Shown: positions 1 to 7,882 of the stretch, in pieces
Numbering within the stretch: position 1 is the first letter of the stretch
Layout: each line of letters starts with the position of its first letter
Assembly (NCBI GenBank): GCA_045119215.1
Contig: JBGVDD010000277.1
Location: 1-59,156 of the forward strand
Origin: RUG11237 sp045119215
GTDB lineage: Bacteria; Bacillota; Clostridia; Lachnospirales; Lachnospiraceae
Direction: 5' to 3'
Length of the DNA: 59,156 nucleotides
Program-made: the position numbers and the translations under genes
The notes under the pieces: model-generated
Seen by the model: the letters and a program-made list of their open reading frames with translations, nothing else
Database searches by the model: none
What the model was told of the DNA's origin: nothing

Positions 1-90
1 ATCTACGATGCATGGGGCTGAAATTTCGCGCAATATCATTCTTGGCGCATAGCTTAACAGCAAGTGTTAAGCTTGCGTCTGTACAGTAAC
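1..90 (+). mobile_element. Miniature element family A, copy 1 (left part outside window)
   Basis: These 90 bases match 33684-33773 with only two differences (GC versus AT at 28-29) and end in the same terminus GTACAGTAAC. The full element at 33631-33773 is 143 bp, so about 53 bases of this copy lie left of the window. Internal hairpins are visible, for example CTTAACA/TGTTAAG around 51-70. It abuts element B directly, and the junction is explained by insertion of A into the end of B (see findings). There is no coding capacity, so it would need a transposase in trans. Confidence 0.75.
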
Positions 91-222
91 AACAGTTCAG
101 CCATAGGCTAAACTGTTACTTAATCGGGCAATGCCGACAAATGCAAAATTGCCCGATTTTTGTTAAATGCACATTTTTGCACGGTCAGCGCAGTAAATGC
201 GCAGACCTGCCTGAACTGTTAC
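91..222 (-). mobile_element. Miniature element family B, copy 1 (interrupted by A)
   Basis: Reverse-orientation copy of the 134-bp element found intact at 10563-10696 and 29298-29431. It carries the same central hairpin (CGGGCAAT/ATTGCCCG) and the end CTGAACTGTTAC at 211-222. The outer end reads AACAGTTCAG instead of GTAACAGTTCAG. The missing two bases and the flanking family A element fit a family A insertion that duplicated the 8 bases AACAGTTC. Confidence 0.8.
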
Positions 223-242
223 TAAATCACACCAAGAAAACA

Positions 243-274
243 CAACACCTGCAATATTACTATCACAGGTGTTG
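243..274 (-). terminator. Probable terminator of the aspS operon
   Basis: Inverted repeat CAACACCTG ... CAGGTGTTG with a 14-base loop. On the minus strand it is followed by TGTTTTCTT, and it lies 27 bases past the aspS stop codon. A T-rich stretch (282-300) also sits between the stop and the hairpin. Confidence 0.6.
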
Positions 275-300
275 CAATTACAACTTTTTTTAATTAATTT

Positions 301-2109
301 TTATTCATCTTCTACAGTTGCTTTTTCATCAGCAGTAATAGCGATGGATAATTCCTCTAGCTGCTTATCATCTACCACATCCGGTGCATTTGTCATTAAG
401 CAGGATGCATCCTTAACTTTAGGGAATGCAATGACCTCTCGTATGCTGTCAGCACCTGTCATCAGCATTACCAAACGGTCAAATCCGTAAGCCAGACCTG
501 CGTGTGGTGGAACACCGTACTTAAATGCATTCAGCAGGAATCCAAATCTCTCCTCTGCCTGTTCCGGAGTAAATCCTAGAATTTCAAACATTTTTGACTG
601 AATATCATTCTGGAAGATACGCACACTTCCTCCACCAATTTCTGTACCGTTTAAGACAATATCATATGCCTTTGCCCGCACCTTGCCTGGATCTATAGTA
701 AGCTTATCCAAATCCTCCTCCATAGGCATGGTAAATGGATGATGCATAGCCACATATCTATTCTGTTCCTCTGACCACTCTAACAATGGGAACTCTGTTA
801 CCCACAAGAAATTAAACTGTTTCTTATCCAGCAAGTCTAAATTTCTGGCAAGTTCCAATCGAAGATTTCCCAACACATCCCAGACTACACTATTTTTATC
901 AGCTGCAAAGAATAATAAATCTCCTGGCTTTCCTTCCATACGTTCCACGATGGCAGATAATTCTTCCTCAGTCATAAACTTAGCAAAAGAAGATTTGTAA
1001 CTTCCATCCTCGTTGATGGAAAGATATGCAAGACCCTTTGCACCATATTCCTTTGCAAAGTTCACCAAAGCATCAATTTTCTTTCTTGGCATAGCTCCCT
1101 GACCATTGGCATTGATACCACGAACACTTCCTCCGTTTTCCAGTGCCGATGTGAATACACCAAATCCACATTCCTTCACCAAATCCGAGATATCTTTCAA
1201 CTCCATACCAAATCTGGTATCCGGCTTGTCTGAGCCAAATCTATCCATGGCTTCCTGCCAGGTCATTCTTTGAATTGGCAGCTGTACATCTACTCCAACG
1301 GCTTCCTTAAACACCTTTTTCAACAGTCTTTCGTTTACCTCAATTACATCATCAATATCTACAAAGGATAATTCCATATCAATCTGGGTAAATTCCGGCT
1401 GTCTGTCCGCTCTTAAATCTTCATCTCTAAAACATCTTGCAATCTGGAAATATCTGTCATATCCCGAGCACATTAACAACTGCTTAAACAGCTGTGGAGA
1501 CTGTGGCAGTGCATAAAAATTCCCTGGATGTACACGGCTTGGCACCAGATAATCTCTGGCTCCTTCCGGAGTAGACTTAATCAACATGGGAGTTTCAACC
1601 TCCAGGAAGCCTTCTTCTGCAAGAAAATTTCGCACTGTGGTTGCCACTTTACTGCGAAGCATTAAATTTCTTTGAATGTCCGGCCTTCTAAGATCCAGAT
1701 AACGATATTTTAATCGAATATCCTCTTTCGTTTTGCTGTCCTCTTCAATTGGAAATGGAGGTGTCTGTGCCTCTGAAAGAATACGAAGCTCTGTTGCCCG
1801 AATCTCTATTTCGCCTGTAACCAGATTTTCGTTGACTGCGCCGGAACGGGCTTCCACTCTACCCACAACCGCAACTACAAACTCACTTCTTAATTTTTCT
1901 GCCTTTGCAAATCCTTCCGCCTTTACATCGCTCTCCTCAAAAATAATCTGCATAATTCCGGAACGGTCCCGTAAATCCACAAAAATAATTCCACCTTTAT
2001 TTCTGCTTTTTTGTACCCAGCCCATTAAGGTAACTGTGCTTCCAATTTGCTCTTTGGTTACCTCTGCACATCGATGCGTTCTCTTTAGGCCTTTCATTGT
2101 TTCTGCCAT
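301..2109 (-). CDS. aspS: Aspartyl-tRNA synthetase
   Basis: Class II aminoacyl-tRNA synthetase that charges tRNA-Asp in the cytoplasm; 602 residues from the chosen start, normal for the bacterial family. An N-terminal OB anticodon-binding fold (about residues 10-110, GWVQKSRNKGG) is followed by the catalytic core with motif 2 (FRDEDLRADRQPEFTQID). Next come a bacterial-type GAD insertion (about 290-420) and motif 3 (GLAYGFDRLVML). The reading frame opens at 2133, but the ATG at 2109 is preferred: GGAGG lies 8 bases upstream and the protein then begins MAETMKG before the conserved RTHRCAEV. It is the last gene of a minus-strand run that starts upstream of rsh. No T-box leader was seen ahead of it; the 88-base gap to the HD-GYP gene holds only a short repeat. 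Confidence 0.98.
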   Translation of the reverse strand: MAETMKGLKRTHRCAEVTKEQIGSTVTLMGWVQKSRNKGGIIFVDLRDRSGIMQIIFEESDVKAEGFAKAEKLRSEFVVAVVGRVEARSGAVNENLVTGEIEIRATELRILSEAQTPPFPIEEDSKTKEDIRLKYRYLDLRRPDIQRNLMLRSKVATTVRNFLAEEGFLEVETPMLIKSTPEGARDYLVPSRVHPGNFYALPQSPQLFKQLLMCSGYDRYFQIARCFRDEDLRADRQPEFTQIDMELSFVDIDDVIEVNERLLKKVFKEAVGVDVQLPIQRMTWQEAMDRFGSDKPDTRFGMELKDISDLVKECGFGVFTSALENGGSVRGINANGQGAMPRKKIDALVNFAKEYGAKGLAYLSINEDGSYKSSFAKFMTEEELSAIVERMEGKPGDLLFFAADKNSVVWDVLGNLRLELARNLDLLDKKQFNFLWVTEFPLLEWSEEQNRYVAMHHPFTMPMEEDLDKLTIDPGKVRAKAYDIVLNGTEIGGGSVRIFQNDIQSKMFEILGFTPEQAEERFGFLLNAFKYGVPPHAGLAYGFDRLVMLMTGADSIREVIAFPKVKDASCLMTNAPDVVDDKQLEELSIAITADEKATVEDE

Positions 2110-2164
2110 GTTTTTATCCTCCATATCAATCACATTATAACTGTTTATCCGTATCTGTTCAGAA

Positions 2165-2180
2165 GTACTGAATAGTTACG
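2165..2180. repeat. 16-bp repeat shared with 17685-17700
   Basis: GTACTGAATAGTTACG occurs exactly here and at 17685-17700, both times in a gap just before the ribosome site of a minus-strand gene. Its reverse complement begins C-GTAACTATTC, which resembles the family B terminus GTAACAGTTC (8 of 10 bases after the first C). It may be a solo end of a third related element family. Confidence 0.4.
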
Positions 2181-2197
2181 TTGTACCTATCGTTAAA

Positions 2198-2824
2198 CTA
2201 ATCCGTTAATTTCAACTGTCTTTCTTCTAGTATTTCATCCATGGAACCACTGCATATCATTGCTTGAAATGCTAAAAATATTCGCATATCAAAGTCTTTA
2301 AACTGTTCTGCCATCAGTTCCATAGCTGTATCTTTATCAAATGCCTTCCTATAAGGCCTGTCTGAGGTAAGAGCGGCAAACACATCGCAAACTCTTACAA
2401 TCCTGGCACCATAGGGAATTTCCTCCCCCTTTAAGTTATTAGGATATCCTGAACCATCAAAATTCTCATGATGATACCTTACCGTCTCCAGAACAAACTG
2501 AGAATAGTCCCGTTCACCGAGGATTTCATATCCCACTTCCGGGTGTAAATGCATATATTTATTAGACTCAATTTTCAGCAATTCCTTTGGTCTGCCGTAC
2601 AAATAGGAGCTTAATTTCATCTTTCCAATATCGTGAACCATACCTGCATTGGCTAACTCCAAACATATCGTCTGGGATTCCCCTAATTCTTTTCCTAAGT
2701 AATACGCCAAATTGCTAACCACAACAGCATGCTCCAGCCCTTCCTTCATATCACCTACAACAATTTCATCTTCTGGATTCGGATTTTCCTGTTCAACATA
2801 ATCCTCCACAAATTTGAGAGTCAT
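2198..2824 (-). CDS. HD-GYP domain phosphohydrolase (stand-alone)
   Basis: 208-residue protein consisting almost only of an HD-GYP domain, the family that hydrolyses cyclic di-GMP. Visible motifs are the metal-binding HDIGK (about 64-68), HPEVGYEIL, the HHENFDGSGYP box that gives the family its name, and RIVRVCDVFAALTSDRPYRK. There is no receiver, PAS or membrane segment, so the input must come from elsewhere. The start codon lies inside the end of hemZ (32-base overlap), which suggests translational coupling. The pairing with a c-di-GMP riboswitch at 33456-33550 in the same window is suggestive. HD-GYP homologues can also act on other nucleotides, so the substrate is inferred from the family only. 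Confidence 0.85.
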   Translation of the reverse strand: MTLKFVEDYVEQENPNPEDEIVVGDMKEGLEHAVVVSNLAYYLGKELGESQTICLELANAGMVHDIGKMKLSSYLYGRPKELLKIESNKYMHLHPEVGYEILGERDYSQFVLETVRYHHENFDGSGYPNNLKGEEIPYGARIVRVCDVFAALTSDRPYRKAFDKDTAMELMAEQFKDFDMRIFLAFQAMICSGSMDEILEERQLKLTD

Positions 2825-4274
2825 ATTCTTTCAACACTTCCTCTTTTCTATCAATCATCTCATGGATTCTCTCCATATAATTGGATACATCTTTTACATT
2901 CTCTACTCGATGAATTTGCCCTTCCTCTACCAAGAATTTCGTAGAAGCACCTGCACCTGCTGCCACAATAGTCTGTTTCTCCTCCATAATGAGAATGTTG
3001 TACAAACCTGTGTGCCCATCTTTTGTATAACCTACATTTTCCAAGTTACCGCCCATATTTTTCTGCCGATACAAATAATATGGTTTCATCCCCATACTTT
3101 TCGCTGCCTGGGCTGCTATTTTCATCATATCTTCCGGTGCTGAGTTAATATCACTCTCATAATCATCGATATGAAGCTTTAATCTGGCAGCCCGTTTTAA
3201 CGCCAAGGTATGTACTGTCAGATTTTCCGGAGACAATTTTTTTATTTCCTCCATGGTCTTTTTGATATGTTCCACATTTTCTCCCGGCAATCCCAATATA
3301 ACATCCATATTTATGGTGGAAAATCCCACCTCCCTTGCCAGGTAAAATGCTTTACGTATGTCTTCAACTGAATGTTGTCTGCCAATAATTTTTAAAGTTT
3401 CATCGTTCATGGACTGAGGGTTAATGGAAATTCTGTCAATACCGCTTTCATTTAACGCTATTAATTTCTCTTTTGTGATGCTGTCAGGGCGCCCCGCTTC
3501 CACACAAAATTCTTTCACATAAGAACAGTCAAATTTTTCACGTATAAATCCTATTAATTCCTTTAGCTGCTCTGCTTCCAAAGTGGTAGGAGTTCCACCT
3601 CCAATATAGATAGAATCCAAACGAACATTTTTCATTTTTTTTGAAATGTAGGTCAGTTCTTCAAATAACGCCTGCAGATATTCTCCTGTACGTTCTTTCC
3701 AGCGAATAATAGGATAAGAAGTAAACGAACAGTACAAACAAGTAGTAGGACAGAAAGGTATTCCCACATATAAACTGTATCCCGTAGGATAGTCAAATTC
3801 AGCCAGTTTTGCAAGCTCTGCCTTGGCAATTTCCATGGCTAAATCAATTTTTTCCTCCGTCATACAGTATATTTCTCTTAATTCTTTTCGCACTTCCTCT
3901 TCTGTTTTCCCTTGTTCCAGTATATTCATAACAATCTTCACCGGACGAATTCCCGTAAGGTTTCCCCAAGGTAGTATCTTCCTTGTATATTCTGACAACA
4001 TATGATAAAGACATATTTTCATCTGCCTTTTACGCCACTTTCTATCATCATTATCCCAAGAAACATCCTTTTTCCAGAAATCTTCACATTCTGAATTCTT
4101 TAATAAGAAACTAACTCCTGATTCCGTATATAGCGTTTCCAAGAAAATTCCTTTAAAGTCTTTTGGTATTCCTTCCTGAAAGGTAACCTTAATCTCCTCT
4201 CCAGGAAAAAAAGCCTGTACTAATGTATATATATCATACTGAAAATAGTCGATACTCAAATCTATCTGTATCAC
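2793..4274 (-). CDS. hemZ: Coproporphyrinogen dehydrogenase-like radical SAM protein HemZ
   Basis: 493-residue radical SAM protein of the HemN/HemZ group. The iron-sulfur motif CPTTCLYC lies at about residue 175 within GIPFCPTTCLYCSF, followed by YIGGGTPT and the SAM-binding stretch ISINPQSMNDETL. The N-terminal 160 residues are the extra domain seen in clostridial HemZ. The named reaction is oxygen-independent decarboxylation of coproporphyrinogen III. Anaerobes without full haem synthesis also carry this gene, and its true role there is less certain. It lies between the metallo-hydrolase gene (24-base gap) and the HD-GYP gene (overlap), so all three are probably co-transcribed. Confidence 0.9.
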   Translation of the reverse strand: MIQIDLSIDYFQYDIYTLVQAFFPGEEIKVTFQEGIPKDFKGIFLETLYTESGVSFLLKNSECEDFWKKDVSWDNDDRKWRKRQMKICLYHMLSEYTRKILPWGNLTGIRPVKIVMNILEQGKTEEEVRKELREIYCMTEEKIDLAMEIAKAELAKLAEFDYPTGYSLYVGIPFCPTTCLYCSFTSYPIIRWKERTGEYLQALFEELTYISKKMKNVRLDSIYIGGGTPTTLEAEQLKELIGFIREKFDCSYVKEFCVEAGRPDSITKEKLIALNESGIDRISINPQSMNDETLKIIGRQHSVEDIRKAFYLAREVGFSTINMDVILGLPGENVEHIKKTMEEIKKLSPENLTVHTLALKRAARLKLHIDDYESDINSAPEDMMKIAAQAAKSMGMKPYYLYRQKNMGGNLENVGYTKDGHTGLYNILIMEEKQTIVAAGAGASTKFLVEEGQIHRVENVKDVSNYMERIHEMIDRKEEVLKEYDSQICGGLC

Positions 4275-4298
4275 TTGATTTTCTCCTTTATCCTCAAA

Positions 4299-4928
4299 CT
4301 ACACAAATGGATTATTTGCTTTCTCATGCTCTATGGTAGTGACAGGACCATGTCCCGGATATACATACACTTCATCTGGCAATGCAAATAGCTTTTCTGT
4401 AATAGATTGCCTTAACTGTGCTGAACTGGAGGTGGGAAAATCTGTTCTCCCTACAGATTCTGAGAATAAAGTATCTCCACTTATAACAATTCCTGCTTCC
4501 TCAAAATAATAACTCACACCTCCGGCAGTATGCCCTGGAGTACCAATGACCTTTATCTTCATTCCTGCCAATTCCAGAATCTGACCATCTTTTACCGCTT
4601 CATCTGCCTTTGTACTAAAGGGCTGACCAAACATATGGGACACATTTAAATCCGCACTTTCTATCAGTGCCACGTCCCCTTCTCCAATGTACGCTTTTAC
4701 ACCTGCTGCCTTTCTCAGTGCATCCAATCCCATCACGTGATCGAAATGGCCGTGAGTCAACAAAATCCCTTTAATATTCATACCACGCTTTGTAATTTCT
4801 TCATAAATTCTCTGGCCCTGATCGGCCGGATCAACTACCACAGCTTCCTTTGTATCCTCATTTAACACATAATAACAATTGGTCTGTACCGGACCTACTA
4901 CCATTCTTCCAATTTTTATATTGCTCAT
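4299..4928 (-). CDS. Metallo-beta-lactamase-fold hydrolase (glyoxalase II-like)
   Basis: 209 residues with the complete metal site of the family: THGHFDH (about 58-64), GTPGHTAGG, SGDTLF and a C-terminal YPGHGP. This arrangement is typical of glyoxalase II-like thiolesterases, but the short form without the C-terminal helical domain is found in many clostridial proteins of unknown substrate. AGGAGG lies immediately upstream of the ATG and overlaps the rsh stop region, giving an 8-base gap. It always seems to travel with rsh and hemZ in this lineage, which is known gene order rather than proof of a shared pathway. Confidence 0.85.
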   Translation of the reverse strand: MSNIKIGRMVVGPVQTNCYYVLNEDTKEAVVVDPADQGQRIYEEITKRGMNIKGILLTHGHFDHVMGLDALRKAAGVKAYIGEGDVALIESADLNVSHMFGQPFSTKADEAVKDGQILELAGMKIKVIGTPGHTAGGVSYYFEEAGIVISGDTLFSESVGRTDFPTSSSAQLRQSITEKLFALPDEVYVYPGHGPVTTIEHEKANNPFV

Positions 4929-4936
4929 ATAACCTC

Positions 4937-7246
4937 CTAGCCAGTTGTTCTGACCACGTCAATGACACTTTCTACTTGTCTGATCTGATCTACCAGACGA
5001 ATCAGTTCTTCCTTGCACGAAACATCAAAGGACATAGATAATGTTGCTGTTCCTTGTTTACTTGTACGAACATTCATAGAAGTTACATCTATTTTGCGCT
5101 CAGTAAACAATTTTGAAATATCCACAAGTAAGCCTGTTCTATTCTGGCTGTATATCTTGATTTCTGCCAAATATTTTTCGTTAGTTGCGTCTGTTTTCTG
5201 CCATTCTGCATCAATAAGACGCTCTCTGTCAAAATCATGAAGATGAATAATATTGACGCAGTCGGTTCTGTGAATGGAAACACCACGTCCCCTGGTTACA
5301 AATCCAACAATCTCGTCCCCAGGCAACGGACTACAGCATTTTGAAAATCGAACCGCAACGTCATGAATTCCCTTTACCACAATACCGCCTTTTACCTTGG
5401 ATACTGGCAGCTTGTCATGATTTTCCGCCACACTTTCCAAAACCTCTGCATCAGTAACTTTTTTGTTGTGTTCTTTGTCATATATCTCACAAAGTTTATT
5501 AACAACCTGACCTTCCTTCAAGCCGCCATGGCCTACTGCTGCAAGCACGGACTCCCAATCCTTGAATCCATACTTATGCATGACAGCTTCCATGTACTCA
5601 TTCTTCAATATGTCCGAAATATTAATGGACTTAGCTTTACAATACTGATTTAAAAGTTCTTTTCCTTTTACAATATTATCATCCTTTAATTCATTCTTAT
5701 ACCACTGATTTATCTTATTCTTCGCCTGGGTACTCTTTACGATGGACAACCAATCTCTACTAGGTCCCTTGGAATTTTGGGATGTCAAGACCTCTATACG
5801 GTCTCCGTTTTGAATTACATAATCAATAGGCACAAGCTTGCCATTTACTCTGGCCCCCACCATTTTGTTACCTACAGCACTGTGAATACTGTAAGCAAAG
5901 TCAATAGGAGTGGAACCATTTGGCAGATTTTTCACATCTCCTGACGGTGTAAAACAGTATACATTTTCAGAAAACAAATCCAGGTCACTTTTTAACAGTT
6001 TTAAGAATTCTTTGTTATCTGACATATCTTTCTGCCATTCCAGAATCTGACGTAACCAGCTTAACTTTTCCTCTTCCTGTGCTTCTACTTTCTTTCCATC
6101 AGATGCCTCTTTATACTTCCAATGTGCAGCAATACCATACTCAGCAGTACGATGCATTTCAAAGGTACGAATCTGCACCTCAAAAGGCTGACCGCTAGGT
6201 CCTATCAAGGTGGTATGCAATGACTGATACATATTTGGTTTTGGCATTGCAATATAATCTTTAAATCGCCCCGGAATCGGCTTATACATTTCATGTATAA
6301 CACCTAAAGCCGCATAACAGTCCTTGACAGTTTCTACAATAATACGAACTGCAAACAAATCATAAATCTGTTCTAATGTCTTATCCTGATTCACCATTTT
6401 TTTGTAAATACTAAAAAAATGTTTTGCCCTTCCATCAATTTGGGCCTGGATTCCGGCACGTTCAATATTCCGCTTCACATCTGCCACAATGTCCCGGACA
6501 AACTCTTCCCTGGCACTCTTTCTCAAATTTATTTTTTGAGCCAATTCCTGGTATTTTTCAGGTTCCAGGTATTTTAGTGACAAATCATCCAACTCAATTT
6601 TAATCTTGGAAATACCAAGTCTTTGTGCAATGGGCGCATAAATATCCATAGTCTCTCTGGCTTTTTCTTTCTGTTTTTCCGGACGCATGTACTTTAGTGT
6701 ACGCATATTATGCAGTCTGTCCGCTAGTTTAATCAAAATAACACGGATATCTTTTGCCATAGCCAGAAACATTTTCCTTAAATTTTCTGCCTGCAGTTCT
6801 ACCTTGTCCATAGAATAATTTAACTGTCCCAGTTTTGTCACACCGTCTACCAACAATGCAACTTCTTCCCCAAATTCCCGGGCAATTTCCTCATCTGTCA
6901 TCACAGTATCTTCCACTACATCATGCAGCAATCCTGCAACAATGGTTTCTTTATCCAATTCTAAATCTGCCAGGATAATAGCCACACATAACGGATGAAT
7001 AATATAGGGCTCACCTGATTTTCTAGCTTGACCCTGATGAGCATCATTAGCGATTTTATACGCTTTTTCTATCATTGAAATGTCCGCAGATGGGTGATAT
7101 CTGCGCACACTGGCTATCAGTTCATCATAAAGCACCTGAGGACTGGTAAAATCCTGCATGGTCTTTACATTACCATCACTGATTTTTTTCTCTCTTTCTG
7201 ATAATTTTATTTCATTACTGTTTTCTTGCACTTCAGCCATTTTCAT
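4937..7246 (-). CDS. relA: Bifunctional (p)ppGpp synthetase/hydrolase (RelA/SpoT family)
   Basis: About 769 residues with the full long-RSH layout. The N-terminal HD hydrolase (HDVVEDT, about 105-111) is followed by the synthetase domain with RFKDYIAMPKPNMYQSLHTT, then TGS (GSTPIDFAYSIHS), a zinc-finger/helical region with KCCSPLPGDEIVGF and a C-terminal ACT domain. Both active sites look intact, so the protein can make and degrade the stringent-response alarmone. The frame opens with GTG codons at 7252. The ATG at 7246 is chosen, but the ATG at 7240, with GGTGAT just upstream, is equally possible. It is followed by the metallo-hydrolase gene and preceded by apt at a 53-base gap. Confidence 0.96.
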   Translation of the reverse strand: MKMAEVQENSNEIKLSEREKKISDGNVKTMQDFTSPQVLYDELIASVRRYHPSADISMIEKAYKIANDAHQGQARKSGEPYIIHPLCVAIILADLELDKETIVAGLLHDVVEDTVMTDEEIAREFGEEVALLVDGVTKLGQLNYSMDKVELQAENLRKMFLAMAKDIRVILIKLADRLHNMRTLKYMRPEKQKEKARETMDIYAPIAQRLGISKIKIELDDLSLKYLEPEKYQELAQKINLRKSAREEFVRDIVADVKRNIERAGIQAQIDGRAKHFFSIYKKMVNQDKTLEQIYDLFAVRIIVETVKDCYAALGVIHEMYKPIPGRFKDYIAMPKPNMYQSLHTTLIGPSGQPFEVQIRTFEMHRTAEYGIAAHWKYKEASDGKKVEAQEEEKLSWLRQILEWQKDMSDNKEFLKLLKSDLDLFSENVYCFTPSGDVKNLPNGSTPIDFAYSIHSAVGNKMVGARVNGKLVPIDYVIQNGDRIEVLTSQNSKGPSRDWLSIVKSTQAKNKINQWYKNELKDDNIVKGKELLNQYCKAKSINISDILKNEYMEAVMHKYGFKDWESVLAAVGHGGLKEGQVVNKLCEIYDKEHNKKVTDAEVLESVAENHDKLPVSKVKGGIVVKGIHDVAVRFSKCCSPLPGDEIVGFVTRGRGVSIHRTDCVNIIHLHDFDRERLIDAEWQKTDATNEKYLAEIKIYSQNRTGLLVDISKLFTERKIDVTSMNVRTSKQGTATLSMSFDVSCKEELIRLVDQIRQVESVIDVVRTTG

Positions 7247-7299
7247 CACCACTTTTTCGTTTTTGTTCTTGCAAGTTTTAAAAGTTAATTCTGTTGTAA

Positions 7300-7824
7300 C
7301 TATTTACCTTCATAACGTAATACTGTCTGAACGTCGTAACCTTCTAGTTTCTTTCTTCCTTCCAATCCAGCCAGTTCCATCAAAAATACAACTTTCACTA
7401 CCTTTCCACCAAGTTTTTCCACTAGCTTAATAATCGCCTCAGTAGTTCCCCCTGTGGCAATCAGGTCATCTACAATCACAACTCTCTGTCCCGGTTTTAT
7501 GGCATCCTTGTGTATTTCCAGTACCGCACTTCCATACTCTAAGTCATACTCCTGTGAAATAGTTTCACAGGGCAGTTTACCTTTTTTTCTCACCGGAACA
7601 AAGCCTTTTTTATTGATATAAGCGATGGGAACACCAAAGATAAATCCTCTGGATTCCGGCCCAACCACAAGATCGAAGTCTGTATCTTTTAATAATTCCT
7701 GTATAGAATCAATGGATAACTGTAATCCGTCCCCATCCTGTAAAACAGTGGTGATATCCCTAAACACAATACCAGGTTCCGGAAAATCCGGTATGCTTCT
7801 TACATATTCTTCAAGCTTCTTCAT
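7300..7824 (-). CDS. apt: Adenine phosphoribosyltransferase
   Basis: 174 residues, the usual length. It converts adenine plus PRPP to AMP in the purine salvage pathway. The start MKKLEEYVRSIPDFPEPGI and the flavin of the family, VVGPESRGFIFG, are followed by the PRPP-binding loop VIVDDLIATGGTT (about 120-132). The gene sits directly upstream of rsh, a very common order in Firmicutes that links purine salvage with (p)ppGpp metabolism. No separate promoter was seen in the 58-base gap to pnp. Confidence 0.97.
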   Translation of the reverse strand: MKKLEEYVRSIPDFPEPGIVFRDITTVLQDGDGLQLSIDSIQELLKDTDFDLVVGPESRGFIFGVPIAYINKKGFVPVRKKGKLPCETISQEYDLEYGSAVLEIHKDAIKPGQRVVIVDDLIATGGTTEAIIKLVEKLGGKVVKVVFLMELAGLEGRKKLEGYDVQTVLRYEGK

Positions 7825-7882
7825 CCCTTTTTCCTCCTTCTGTCTTCAAGACTTACTGGCAAACATCAATGAAACCAGTTCC

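Noticed and set aside
2137..2179. Complete 43-bp mini-element with degenerate ends ATAACTGTTT and GAATAGTTAC
   Set aside because: The ends agree poorly and no 8-bp flanking duplication is present, so only the 16-bp repeat is reported.
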